This document shows positions 1-6,336 of a stretch of 8,506 nucleotides of DNA, one piece after another. Numbering within the stretch: position 1 is the first letter of the stretch; each line of letters begins with the position of its first letter. The DNA is from Bacillota bacterium. Lineage in GTDB: Bacteria > Bacillota > Clostridia > Lachnospirales > Lachnospiraceae. The notes under the pieces are model-generated. The model searched no databases, had not been told where the DNA came from, and was given only the letters and a program-made list of their open reading frames with translations. Both the position numbers and the translations under genes were made by a program. The stretch lies in NCBI GenBank assembly GCA_023428655.1, contig JAEYXC010000198.1:1-8506 (forward strand), given 5' to 3'.

Positions 1-47
1 TCTACCAGGTTCTTATCACAACCCAGTGAGATAAAATATATATTCAT
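1..47 (-). CDS. rimO: Ribosomal protein S12 methylthiotransferase RimO, N-terminal fragment (partial)
   Basis: Only the first 15 codons and two bases lie in the window; the gene continues past its left edge. The visible peptide is MNIYFISLGCDKNLV, followed by a partial codon GA that fits Asp. This is the start of the UPF0004 domain of RimO, a radical-SAM enzyme that adds a methylthio group to a conserved aspartate of ribosomal protein S12. Cys10 in SLGCDKN would be the first ligand of the N-terminal 4Fe-4S cluster. The wording SLGCDKNLV(D) points to RimO rather than the related tRNA enzymes MiaB or MtaB, which usually have a different residue run around this Cys. A GGAGG at 52-56 lies 4 nt upstream of the ATG. 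It is the last gene in the folD direction and could be co-transcribed with the gene before it or use the promoter candidate at 76-104. The identity rests on a short but very characteristic stretch. Confidence 0.85.
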   Translation of the reverse strand, partial: MNIYFISLGCDKNLV

Positions 48-51
48 TATT

Positions 52-56
52 CCTCC
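52..56 (-). promoter_or_regulatory. Ribosome binding site of rimO
   Basis: The minus strand reads GGAGG followed by AATA and ATG. It is the main evidence that the short frame at the left edge is a true gene start and not a chance ATG. Confidence 0.8.
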
Positions 57-67
57 GTATTAATCAC

Positions 68-82
68 ATACAACCATTGTAT
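68..82. repeat. Inverted repeat ATACAA-CCA-TTGTAT in the rimO leader
   Basis: Two perfect 6-bp arms flank a 3-bp centre. The dyad overlaps the -10 box of the candidate rimO promoter, so it could be an operator or a small leader hairpin. It is short and AT-rich, so chance is a serious alternative. Confidence 0.35.
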
Positions 83-104
83 ATCATTCTGTTTTTGACT
101 GCAA
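76..104 (-). promoter_or_regulatory. Candidate sigma-A promoter for rimO
   Basis: On the minus strand TTGCAG (99-104) is separated by 17 nt from TACAAT (76-81), which differs from the consensus -10 by one base. The predicted start would be near position 69, giving a leader of about 20 nt before the rimO ATG. The -35 box is weak. A second TACAAT, preceded by TGA (extended -10 type), lies further upstream at about 110-118. The stretch also contains runs of T, so chance matches are likely. Confidence 0.4.
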
Positions 105-143
105 AAAACATTGTATCAGCTTTTCACCAAAAAAGAAACATTT

Positions 144-761
144 TTATTCTATCCGGTTACTAAAAGCCTGTACTGAATATTTGCTCTTCATATTCTTAAT
201 GTAATTCATTCGATTATATTGGAAACGAAAGGGCTTATAATCTCCAACAAAGGTAGAATTCATAAAGCGCTGTATGCAGTTTTTGTCCCTCTTCTTATTA
301 AGACTGCGAAGTCCCAGTTCAATATTCTTTCGAATCCGTAGCATCGCTTTACTTTGGTCTACGGTGGTGATTAGCACCCCGTTCTCAAATACCAGTTCAA
401 TTACTCGCTGATAGGAGAAAAAGGAGGGGGTATCACCCTTCATATAATATTCCTTAATTGGAGTCATCCCAACTAGTATTGCACCGGTATAAACGATGGG
501 AAACGCATCATAGGAATGTCTCTGATTGTAATCCTCAATCCATACACCGCCCAGGTTGGTTGCTTCGTTGGAACCCAATTCAAGCGAAAGCAGATGTAGT
601 CGATAATCCTTAATGGTAAATCGACTGCTAAACGGACATTGCAGGGAAGCGGATGAATAAGATAGATATCCAAGGGCAATGGGATGAATGATAAACTCCT
701 GCTCCGCTGCCAAAATAGCAAATTCCATGTTTTGATAAATCATTTTTTGCTCTAAAATCAT
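144..761 (-). CDS. Uncharacterised basic, aromatic-rich protein between folD and rimO
   Basis: I do not recognise this protein of about 205 residues. It has no signal peptide, no evident membrane segment and no catalytic motif I can name, so it is probably cytoplasmic. The first two thirds are rich in Tyr, Phe and hydrophobic beta-type stretches (for example HPIALGYLSYSS and FPIVYTGAILVGMTP). The last third is strongly basic, with many Lys, Arg and Asn residues (such as LRIRKNIELGLRSLNKKRDK), which might bind nucleic acid; that is only a composition-based guess. The start is the ATG at 759-761. A GTG five codons upstream is also in frame, but it lies inside the GTGAGG ribosome binding site and would have no site of its own. 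It follows folD by 75 bp with no strong terminator between them, so co-transcription is likely. The full-length frame, good ribosome binding site and position between two housekeeping genes support it being real. Confidence 0.75.
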   Translation of the reverse strand: MILEQKMIYQNMEFAILAAEQEFIIHPIALGYLSYSSASLQCPFSSRFTIKDYRLHLLSLELGSNEATNLGGVWIEDYNQRHSYDAFPIVYTGAILVGMTPIKEYYMKGDTPSFFSYQRVIELVFENGVLITTVDQSKAMLRIRKNIELGLRSLNKKRDKNCIQRFMNSTFVGDYKPFRFQYNRMNYIKNMKSKYSVQAFSNRIE

Positions 762-770
762 TCCTTCATT

Positions 771-776
771 CCTCAC
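771..776 (-). promoter_or_regulatory. Ribosome binding site deciding the start of the uncharacterised gene
   Basis: GTGAGG lies 9 nt before the ATG at 759-761. The GTG within it is an in-frame start only by coincidence. Confidence 0.6.
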
Positions 777-836
777 TACATTACTATTCTATAACAAATG
801 AAAGCTTTGATGAAGCAGTGAAAGAATCAATCACTG

Positions 837-1676
837 TTACAGGTCAATGGTTTCTACGCAATTCTTCATAAGCATTGCAATTGTCATTGGGCCAACACCG
901 CCGGGTACGGGGGTGATTGCACCTACCTTCTCATACACATCTTGAAAATCTACATCACCACATAATTTGTTATTTGAATCTCTATGAATTCCCACATCAA
1001 TTACAACGGAACCCTCTTTGATAAATTCTCTCGTTAAATAGCGCGGTTTTCCGATTGCTACGATTAAAATGTCAGCTCGTTTTGCGACTTCCTTCAGATT
1101 CTTAGTTCTGGAATGACAAATGGTTACGGTAGCATTCTCGCGAAGCATAAGCAGTGCCATCGGTTTACCGACAATATTACTTCTGCCTATAATGACACAC
1201 TCTTTTCCCTCGATTGGAATTTGAGATCGTTTTAAAAGCTCTATGATACCTGCCGGAGTACAGGATACAAACCCTTTATTCCCGATACATAGTGCCCCTA
1301 CACTTTGCGGATGAAAGCCATCCACATCTTTAGCCGGGTCAATGGTATTGATAATAAGGTCCTCATCGATATGGGATGGCAAAGGCAATTGTACCAGAAT
1401 ACCGTTAACCTTCGGATCCGAGTTAAGCTGTTCTACTAAAGCTAAAAGCTCTGCCTGGGATGTGTTTTCCGGAAGTTCATAGGAAAGAGAATCGATTCCG
1501 ATGTATTCACAGGCTTTTTTCTTATTACCTACATAAACACTGGAAGCCGGATCCGTCCCCACCTGAATCACCGCCAGAGTAATCGTGATCCCTTCTTCCT
1601 TTCGTTTTGTAACCTCCTGCTTTAATTCCTCTTTTATTTCGTTGGAAATTTTCTTACCATCAATGAGTAACGCCAT
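837..1676 (-). CDS. folD: Bifunctional methylenetetrahydrofolate dehydrogenase / methenyltetrahydrofolate cyclohydrolase FolD
   Basis: This cytoplasmic enzyme interconverts 5,10-methylene-, 5,10-methenyl- and 10-formyl-tetrahydrofolate with NADP, supplying one-carbon units for purines and formyl-Met. At 279 residues it has the usual bacterial length and is complete. The N-terminal catalytic domain has the SSVYVGNKKKA motif with Tyr48 and catalytic Lys52, then Gln96 in VQLPLPSHID and Asp119 in PAKDVDGFHP. The NAD(P)-binding domain carries CTPAGIIELL (139-148), the dinucleotide loop GRSNIVGKP (164-172), ATVTICHSRT (182-191), and the C-terminal signature TPVPGGVGPMT (255-265). The start is fixed by AGGAG 8 nt before the ATG. 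It heads a probable folD-unknown-rimO unit, read from the candidate promoter at 1770-1798. Nothing is missing or unusual. The identification is secure. Confidence 0.98.
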   Translation of the reverse strand: MALLIDGKKISNEIKEELKQEVTKRKEEGITITLAVIQVGTDPASSVYVGNKKKACEYIGIDSLSYELPENTSQAELLALVEQLNSDPKVNGILVQLPLPSHIDEDLIINTIDPAKDVDGFHPQSVGALCIGNKGFVSCTPAGIIELLKRSQIPIEGKECVIIGRSNIVGKPMALLMLRENATVTICHSRTKNLKEVAKRADILIVAIGKPRYLTREFIKEGSVVIDVGIHRDSNNKLCGDVDFQDVYEKVGAITPVPGGVGPMTIAMLMKNCVETIDL

Positions 1677-1769
1677 ATTAACATCTCCTATCCGTATTCC
1701 ATACTCCGTTCTTGGTTACTACACTATGTATAGCCGCTTTTTAATATTGATTTACATCTAATCCTATAT

Positions 1770-1798
1770 ATAATAATATATTCTTCACGATATCTCAA
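1770..1798 (-). promoter_or_regulatory. Candidate sigma-A promoter for folD
   Basis: The minus strand has TTGAGA (1793-1798), a 17-nt spacer and TATTAT (1770-1775), so both boxes are close to consensus at ideal spacing. The predicted start is near 1763, giving a leader of roughly 85 nt to the folD ATG. A weaker alternative with TTGTTA (1862-1867), 16 nt and TGTAAT (1840-1845) lies upstream and overlaps the direct repeat described separately. Confidence 0.6.
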
Positions 1799-1822
1799 GA
1801 AATATTTGCTATCTAATCGCTT

Positions 1823-1870
1823 GGAATAACAATAATCCGATTACATAATTCTACACAGGAATAACAATAA
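1823..1870. repeat. 13-bp direct repeat upstream of the folD promoter
   Basis: GGAATAACAATAA occurs perfectly at 1823-1835 and 1858-1870, 35 bp apart start to start. A partial third copy, TTGGAATAC, is at 1881-1889. The spacer contains the small dyad TAATC-C-GATTA at 1833-1843. Location just upstream of the folD promoter would suit a regulator site, but the repeat is AT-rich and may be chance or a local duplication. Confidence 0.55.
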
Positions 1871-1910
1871 GAATCTAGTCTTGGAATACCTCAAAAAGAA
1901 GCCTGGCGTA

Positions 1911-1962
1911 AAGAGGCTCCGGTCCTACTCTATCTTAGAGATAAAGAAGACCGGAGCCCCTA
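1911..1962 (-). terminator. Terminator hairpin ending the sensor cassette
   Basis: Perfect 10-bp arms GGCTCCGGTC (1915-1924) and GACCGGAGCC (1949-1958) enclose a 24-nt loop. The loop itself can fold into a second stem, TATCT/AGATA (1931-1935 with 1939-1943). The hairpin lies 39 nt downstream of the response-regulator stop codon and before the folD promoter. In the minus-strand RNA it is followed by UCUUUACG, a short U tract, and by a longer CUUCUUUUUG about 15 nt later. The stem is strong, but the U tract is less than ideal for intrinsic termination. Confidence 0.75.
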
Positions 1963-1997
1963 TTTCAAATATCACTTTCTATGTAATAGCAAATCTC

Positions 1998-2780
1998 TTA
2001 CTTTATTAACACATCCATATTCTTAGCCGCTATCGTATTGCGGTACTCATTGGCCGATACCCCTACATTCTTCTTAAAGACTCTTGAAAAATGGGCCATA
2101 TCAATAAAGCCGACACGTTCAGCGATATCTCCGATTCGAAGAGAGGGGTCAAAAAGCAGCTTTTGAGCTTCCTTGATCCGGACACTGTTCAAAATCTCGG
2201 AAAAGTTCTGTCCCAAATGACGATTTAACAGCTTACTCAGATGCCACTGACTAACATAGGTCTTCTCCGCCACCTCACAGAGGGTAATTTTATGTAGATA
2301 GTTTTGTTCGATGTATTTGATCGCATTTTTCACGATAAAGTTACTGGCTTCACTATCCATCGGTTCATTCGCATCTTCCTTGATCTCCAAGGATTGAATT
2401 CCTTTTGCAGAAAGATTATCCGTCATAGCAGTTATGGCTTCCTCCAGCTCCTCCATATTGGAGGGCTTTAAAAGAAAACGGGTTATACCGAGACGAATGG
2501 CTCCTTGAGCGTATTCAAATTTACGATAGCCGGTTAAGATGCTGATCTCCATATCAGGAAATTCACTTTTCAAACCGGCAATCATGGAGAGACCATCCAG
2601 ATCGGGCATGGAAATGTCCGTAATTATTATATCAGGCTGATGCCTACGGATAAGTTGTGCACCTTCAGTTCCATCATTTGCAGTAGCAATAATTTTACAC
2701 TTAAATTGATCCCACTTTATCATTCGGGATATTCCTTCTACTATGATTGGTTCATCATCAATAATTATTACCTTATACAT
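1998..2780 (-). CDS. Response regulator with AraC-type DNA-binding domain (YesN-like, short form)
   Basis: This is the cytoplasmic output protein of the adjacent sensor kinase. From the preferred start it has 260 residues. An N-terminal CheY-like receiver domain (about 1-120) shows the acidic pair Asp8-Asp9 in IIDDEP, the phosphorylation site Asp55 in IITDISMPDLDG, Thr83 in ILTGY and Lys105 in LLKP. After a linker of about 25 residues, a C-terminal AraC/XylS domain (about 150-250) contains two helix-turn-helix units, LCEVAEKTYVSQWHLSKLLN and IGDIAERVGFIDMAHFSRVF, ending in the typical NEYR. An ATG four codons upstream is also in frame, but GGAG 6 nt before the inner ATG and the usual family start MYKVIIIDDE favour the shorter form. 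It lacks the long middle region of full-size YesN proteins. It is the last gene of the kinase-binding protein-regulator cassette, 92 bp after the binding protein. Regulation of carbohydrate uptake or breakdown genes is inferred. Confidence 0.93.
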   Translation of the reverse strand: MYKVIIIDDEPIIVEGISRMIKWDQFKCKIIATANDGTEGAQLIRRHQPDIIITDISMPDLDGLSMIAGLKSEFPDMEISILTGYRKFEYAQGAIRLGITRFLLKPSNMEELEEAITAMTDNLSAKGIQSLEIKEDANEPMDSEASNFIVKNAIKYIEQNYLHKITLCEVAEKTYVSQWHLSKLLNRHLGQNFSEILNSVRIKEAQKLLFDPSLRIGDIAERVGFIDMAHFSRVFKKNVGVSANEYRNTIAAKNMDVLIK

Positions 2781-2786
2781 AACCGG

Positions 2787-2790
2787 CTCC
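2787..2790 (-). promoter_or_regulatory. Ribosome binding site deciding the response-regulator start
   Basis: GGAG lies 6 nt before the ATG at 2778-2780. It falls inside the extension implied by the ATG at 2790-2792. That upstream ATG has only AGGG within a GCCCTAGGGC palindrome, 4 nt away, so a start there cannot be fully excluded. Confidence 0.55.
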
Positions 2791-2872
2791 ATTCTGCCCT
2801 AGGGCGTCTTAGATTTTGTTATTGCTTAAAAGGATACATTATGTAAGCTTCTTATTCGAGCTATTTCATAGT

Positions 2873-4201
2873 TTAATTCGTATTAATCTCCAGCACTTCA
2901 TTCAGCAGATCCTTTGCCGTCCTATTGCCCGTAGAGACATCGACAATCCCAGCAACCAAGGTATTATATGCCTCCTGTGTTATTCGGGAATCCGTCGGTG
3001 TGGAGATACTGGTTGCCATACTGGAGTAGTCCAGACCGGAAAGCGCAAGAGGTGTCATGTCGGCTAAGGGCTCTACCTTAGCTGCTGCCTGGCCGTTACC
3101 TCCCCAGTAGATTGACACAGACTCCGAATTGGTATGCTTCATCACGAATTTCACTGCTGCATCTCGTTTATCCGGATCCTCCCAGGCTTTTCTGGTGATG
3201 TAGAAGCCGGAAGAGATACCACCCACCATGCTTCCCGAATGTGCTTTCCCACCTGGTATCACCGGGAAGGCTACAACGATGGTATTGTCCTGGTCATGAA
3301 TACCCGCTGCATACCATGAGCCTTCCAGCTGCATTGCTGCTTCCTTATTCTTGAATAGTTCATTGGCATAATCATTATCTATGGTATCGGTATTAACAGG
3401 AAAGGCCCCCATATCCCTTAAGGTCTTAAACATCTCCAGCCCCATACACCAATCCTCGGGGGCAGTCCTTGGAACTTGTTTATAGTCCTGTGGACCTGCT
3501 GCAGAAAGCATCAAAAATTCAATCCAGTAATGAGGTATATTATTTAAAGATACAGCGATCGGTATGACTTTATTTGCGCGAAAGGTCTCGATTGCCTTAA
3601 CCATCCTATCCCAATCAGTGGGCAAATCCAGGCCATAGCGATCAAATAAATCCTTATTACAAAACAACCCCTCCCAGTAACCGGTGGTTGGCACTGCCCT
3701 TTGGACACCGTCGGGATTGGCGGCTGCAGCCAGACCGGTAGGGAGTGTATCCTTTGCATAGTCCGGATAAACGGCCTTAATTTCATCAATGGTAACAAAT
3801 TTATTGGCAGCAAGGACGTCACTGGCATTGGCATCAGTAAAATATTGGATTACATCCGGTTCGTTCCCGACTGCGAAATCAGCTGCTATCTTTGTTTTCC
3901 AAGCCTGATCAGCGGATTGTGAGTCGTCCTCCAGGGTTATGTATGGGTATTCGTTCATAAAGCTTGCGTTAATGGTCTGGTAATTACCCGCATTTGCATC
4001 CGTACCGCCAAACATGGATACCGTAGTTAGAATTACAGGATCTCTAGCCCCTTCCGTAATATCTGCAGTATTTCGTTCCCTGCCCTGTGAAGGAGAGTAA
4101 TCGTCAGAATTTGTTCCGATCAGACCAACACATGCTGCCATACTTGACAGGATAAGTACAAATACAATAAGGAGGGAAAATCTCTTCCTTAAACTTTTCA
4201 T
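2873..4201 (-). CDS. Extracellular solute-binding lipoprotein, family 1 (sugar-type), without permease partners
   Basis: This is a membrane-anchored binding protein for a carbohydrate ligand, 442 residues from the preferred ATG. The N-terminus has a basic stretch (KSLRKRF), a hydrophobic core (LLIVFVLILSS) and the lipobox MAAC, so cleavage should leave lipid-modified Cys24. A low-complexity Ser/Asp/Gly/Arg linker follows. The body has family landmarks: NEPDVIQYF near 113-121, GYWEGLFCNKDLFDRYGLDLP near 174-194 and EGSWYAAGI near 293-301. Trp176 and Trp296 could stack on sugar rings. AGGAGG lies 8 nt before the ATG at 4199-4201; the ATG two codons earlier would be only 2 nt from it. The gene sits between a sensor kinase and its response regulator and no transport permease or ATPase is present in the window, so a ligand-presenting role in sensing is plausible. 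An alternative is an orphan transport subunit serving a distant permease. The exact sugar cannot be read from the sequence. Confidence 0.93.
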   Translation of the reverse strand: MKSLRKRFSLLIVFVLILSSMAACVGLIGTNSDDYSPSQGRERNTADITEGARDPVILTTVSMFGGTDANAGNYQTINASFMNEYPYITLEDDSQSADQAWKTKIAADFAVGNEPDVIQYFTDANASDVLAANKFVTIDEIKAVYPDYAKDTLPTGLAAAANPDGVQRAVPTTGYWEGLFCNKDLFDRYGLDLPTDWDRMVKAIETFRANKVIPIAVSLNNIPHYWIEFLMLSAAGPQDYKQVPRTAPEDWCMGLEMFKTLRDMGAFPVNTDTIDNDYANELFKNKEAAMQLEGSWYAAGIHDQDNTIVVAFPVIPGGKAHSGSMVGGISSGFYITRKAWEDPDKRDAAVKFVMKHTNSESVSIYWGGNGQAAAKVEPLADMTPLALSGLDYSSMATSISTPTDSRITQEAYNTLVAGIVDVSTGNRTAKDLLNEVLEINTN

Positions 4202-4209
4202 AAACATAT

Positions 4210-4215
4210 CCTCCT
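4210..4215 (-). promoter_or_regulatory. Ribosome binding site deciding the binding-protein start
   Basis: A perfect AGGAGG is 8 nt from the ATG at 4199-4201 but only 2 nt from the upstream in-frame ATG at 4205-4207. The spacing selects the shorter protein beginning MKSLRKRF. Confidence 0.75.
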
Positions 4216-4268
4216 AACATGAATGGATAGTGCCTTATACCAAGTCGGACATACTTCTCTTTTCTTTT

Positions 4269-4274
4269 ATTATA
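4269..4274 (-). promoter_or_regulatory. Possible internal promoter (-10 box) for the binding protein
   Basis: The 165-bp gap between the kinase and the binding-protein start contains a perfect TATAAT on the minus strand, about 68 nt before the ATG. No convincing -35 box is found at 16-18 nt. If functional, it would let the lipoprotein be made in excess over the kinase, as expected for a binding protein. No terminator is seen in this gap, so read-through from the kinase gene is expected as well. Confidence 0.35.
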
Positions 4275-4366
4275 ATGTCGCGTTTCTGAAAAGGCTTTGC
4301 TCCAAATTGACATTTCTTGTTCCGTTTTGTTCTTCTTTAACAGGAATGGCATTAATAATTTACTTC

Positions 4367-6190
4367 CTATTCCTCGTATTTATTCCAAGTAAGATGTGGT
4401 TTCTTCATATTGACCTTAGCAGGATCATAATACAGAGGGATTGTTATGGTAGAAGCAGTTTCTTCCATTGTAATCGGCTCAATGGTTAATCCATATTCTT
4501 CTCCGTATATCAGCTTAATACGTTCATTGACATTACGTATTCCGAGTGATCTGTGTCCACCAACTCTTTCATCTCCCTGCTCCGGTCTTCCATCCAGAAT
4601 ACCTCTTACGCGCTCCCTATCTTCCTCGGACATCTCTTTACCGGTATTGATTATTTGTAGATATACTCTTTCCTCCTTTTGAAATACTTTAATCCAAATG
4701 GTACCGCTTTTTACCTTCTCGACACCATGGACGACCGCATTTTCAATTAGGGGCTGAAGAATAAGCTGCGGAACCTCCAGCTGAAGCAGAGATTGGTCCA
4801 CTTCCTTCTCGATCTTTAGGCGTTTACCAAATCGCATGGAGATGATATAACAATAAGCATCCACACAGCGAAGCTCCTCTGCGAGATTTATCATCTTTTT
4901 ATTACTTCGATCCATACTATAATTGAGTAAGGTTCCTAGCGCTTCAATCATCTTTGATACAGTCACATCACCTGCCATTCTCGCCTGCCAGTTCATCATT
5001 TCCAGCGTGTTATTCAGAAAATGTGGGTTTATTTGCGATTGTAGGGCAATAATCTTTGCATCCTTTCGAGCCAGCTTTTCACTGTAAGCATAATCAAACA
5101 GGTATTTGATCTCGGAGGACATCTGGTTGAAGGAAGCCTTCAATACTTCGAATTCTGTATTCGGCATGGAACCACCTTCCAGCTGCATACCGATGGCGCC
5201 TTGCTCCAGGCTTTTTGCAGCATCAACCATTATTCCCATTGGCTTCGTTATATGATGTGATATAAAGTAAATCATATAAATGAACACCGGGATAATCACC
5301 AAGGTGATTAAGAACATAACACGATATAAATCCTGAAGCTCGGAGAATACAATTTGGTCATTGACCACTAAAATACCCCCGAAGTGAAAGTCATCATATT
5401 TTTGCTGATATATCATACCGGTATACGGTCTTTTTCGAAATTCCCAGGTCCTTCGATTTACATCGTTGGAATACTTCGTCTTTAGCATATGAATGATTCC
5501 TGCATGACTTTGTTCATTCAATCGTTGATCAAAGGTGATGAAAGAATCCGAATTATTGATATAGAAGGCAAGCTCATAATCCTTATTTAAGAAGAAACCA
5601 TCGATTAACTTGTCCTTATTCAGCTCCAGTATCAGAGTTCCGAATTTCGTATAATTCGTTGTCGTATAGAGATTACGAATGATATAAAGCTTTCCGTTGA
5701 TTACCCTGATGTGAGCATCGGAGGTATCCTGTTCCGTGATTAATTGAGCTTCTTTTGCTACTTCATTTTTATAGATGTCAATATATTTACTTTCCTTCTG
5801 CTTCGTATAATAGATACGTTCCGGCTCCGAGCTCAGATAAAACACGGCAATCTCAAAACGGTTATCGTTATAATATTTACTGGTCAGATGCCCTGTAATC
5901 TGGCGATACAATTCAGATTTTGATATCTTCTGCCCTTCAAATTTGCGCCAGGCCTTCTCAATAATCAATTCGTAAGAGGTTTTCTTCGAGATATCAATTG
6001 CTTCATCAATCCGCTGCGCATTAAAATAGGTAAAGTTCTTCAGACCCTCCTCCATCAGCTCCGTTGTCTTGTCGATCATATTATTCCGATAGGATACGGT
6101 CATAAAGATGTAAAGTATGCTCACAGGAATCATCCATAGTATAACGACTAATAACAGCAAGGTTCGTCGTAACGAAAATATCCTTTTCAT
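4367..6190 (-). CDS. YesM-type sensor histidine kinase, membrane-bound
   Basis: This 607-residue two-component sensor phosphorylates the response regulator at 1998-2780. It has a first membrane segment (about 11-32), an extracytoplasmic domain of about 255 residues (about 33-289) that looks Cache-like around NGKLYIIRNLYTTTNYTKFG, and a second membrane segment (about 291-312). A HAMP domain (about 313-365), the His_kinase domain with phospho-acceptor His390 in INPHFLNNTLE, and a HATPase_c domain follow. The ATPase domain has an N box with Asn484 in QPLIENAVVHG and a G box at GHRSLGIRNVNERI (545-558). The G1 box reads INTGKEM (514-520), so the usual Asp of DxGxG is Asn; this may be a family variant. 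The ATG is preceded by GGAGG at 8-nt spacing. It is the first gene of the sensor cassette, downstream of the TATAAT promoter at 6275-6280. The ligand is unknown and may be delivered by the neighbouring lipoprotein. Confidence 0.95.
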   Translation of the reverse strand: MKRIFSLRRTLLLLVVILWMIPVSILYIFMTVSYRNNMIDKTTELMEEGLKNFTYFNAQRIDEAIDISKKTSYELIIEKAWRKFEGQKISKSELYRQITGHLTSKYYNDNRFEIAVFYLSSEPERIYYTKQKESKYIDIYKNEVAKEAQLITEQDTSDAHIRVINGKLYIIRNLYTTTNYTKFGTLILELNKDKLIDGFFLNKDYELAFYINNSDSFITFDQRLNEQSHAGIIHMLKTKYSNDVNRRTWEFRKRPYTGMIYQQKYDDFHFGGILVVNDQIVFSELQDLYRVMFLITLVIIPVFIYMIYFISHHITKPMGIMVDAAKSLEQGAIGMQLEGGSMPNTEFEVLKASFNQMSSEIKYLFDYAYSEKLARKDAKIIALQSQINPHFLNNTLEMMNWQARMAGDVTVSKMIEALGTLLNYSMDRSNKKMINLAEELRCVDAYCYIISMRFGKRLKIEKEVDQSLLQLEVPQLILQPLIENAVVHGVEKVKSGTIWIKVFQKEERVYLQIINTGKEMSEEDRERVRGILDGRPEQGDERVGGHRSLGIRNVNERIKLIYGEEYGLTIEPITMEETASTITIPLYYDPAKVNMKKPHLTWNKYEE

Positions 6191-6234
6191 CAGTTAAGCC
6201 TCCAACGAATTGATTTATCTCAAAGCCTATGTAA

Positions 6235-6261
6235 ACAGGGTTACCCAACGGATAACCCTGT
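6235..6261 (-). terminator. Strong stem-loop between the mutase and kinase genes
   Basis: The minus-strand RNA begins ACAGGGUUAUCC, has a GUU loop and closes with GGGUAACCCUGU. This gives 12 pairs including one G-U. It could end the phosphorylase-mutase transcript, whose stop codon is 75 nt upstream, but only three U residues follow (UUUACAU), which is poor for an intrinsic terminator. It also begins about 7 nt after the predicted start of the kinase transcript, so it could instead be a 5' leader hairpin. Confidence 0.5.
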
Positions 6262-6274
6262 GTCAGATATATTT

Positions 6275-6283
6275 ATTATACCA
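6275..6283 (-). promoter_or_regulatory. Extended -10 promoter for the kinase-binding protein-regulator cassette
   Basis: The minus strand reads TGGTATAAT, a perfect -10 box with an extended TGn motif. The -35 position 17 nt upstream (TTCCTT) is poor, which extended -10 promoters tolerate and which can also indicate activator dependence. The predicted start is near 6268, about 78 nt before the kinase ATG. Confidence 0.6.
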
Positions 6284-6336
6284 CGAAATAAATAGATAAG
6301 GAACTTGTTGAAGAAAAATTTACATGCTGGTACCTT

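Noticed and set aside
816..836. CAGTGA/TCACTG inverted repeat right after the folD stop codon, considered as a terminator.
   Set aside because: The stem is only 6 bp with a 9-nt loop and no U tract follows, so it is too weak to be called.
2796..2805. Perfect palindrome GCCCTAGGGC just upstream of the response regulator.
   Set aside because: It is only 10 bp with no loop and sits beside the start region; it could be chance and no matching second site was seen.
3544..3834. A 96-residue minus-strand frame inside the binding-protein gene.
   Set aside because: It is an alternative frame of a well-supported gene, with a low-complexity translation and no independent start signal.
4104..4352. An 82-residue minus-strand frame between the kinase and the binding protein.
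   Set aside because: It overlaps the binding-protein signal-peptide region in another frame, has no ribosome binding site before its ATG, and shows no signal peptide or motif.
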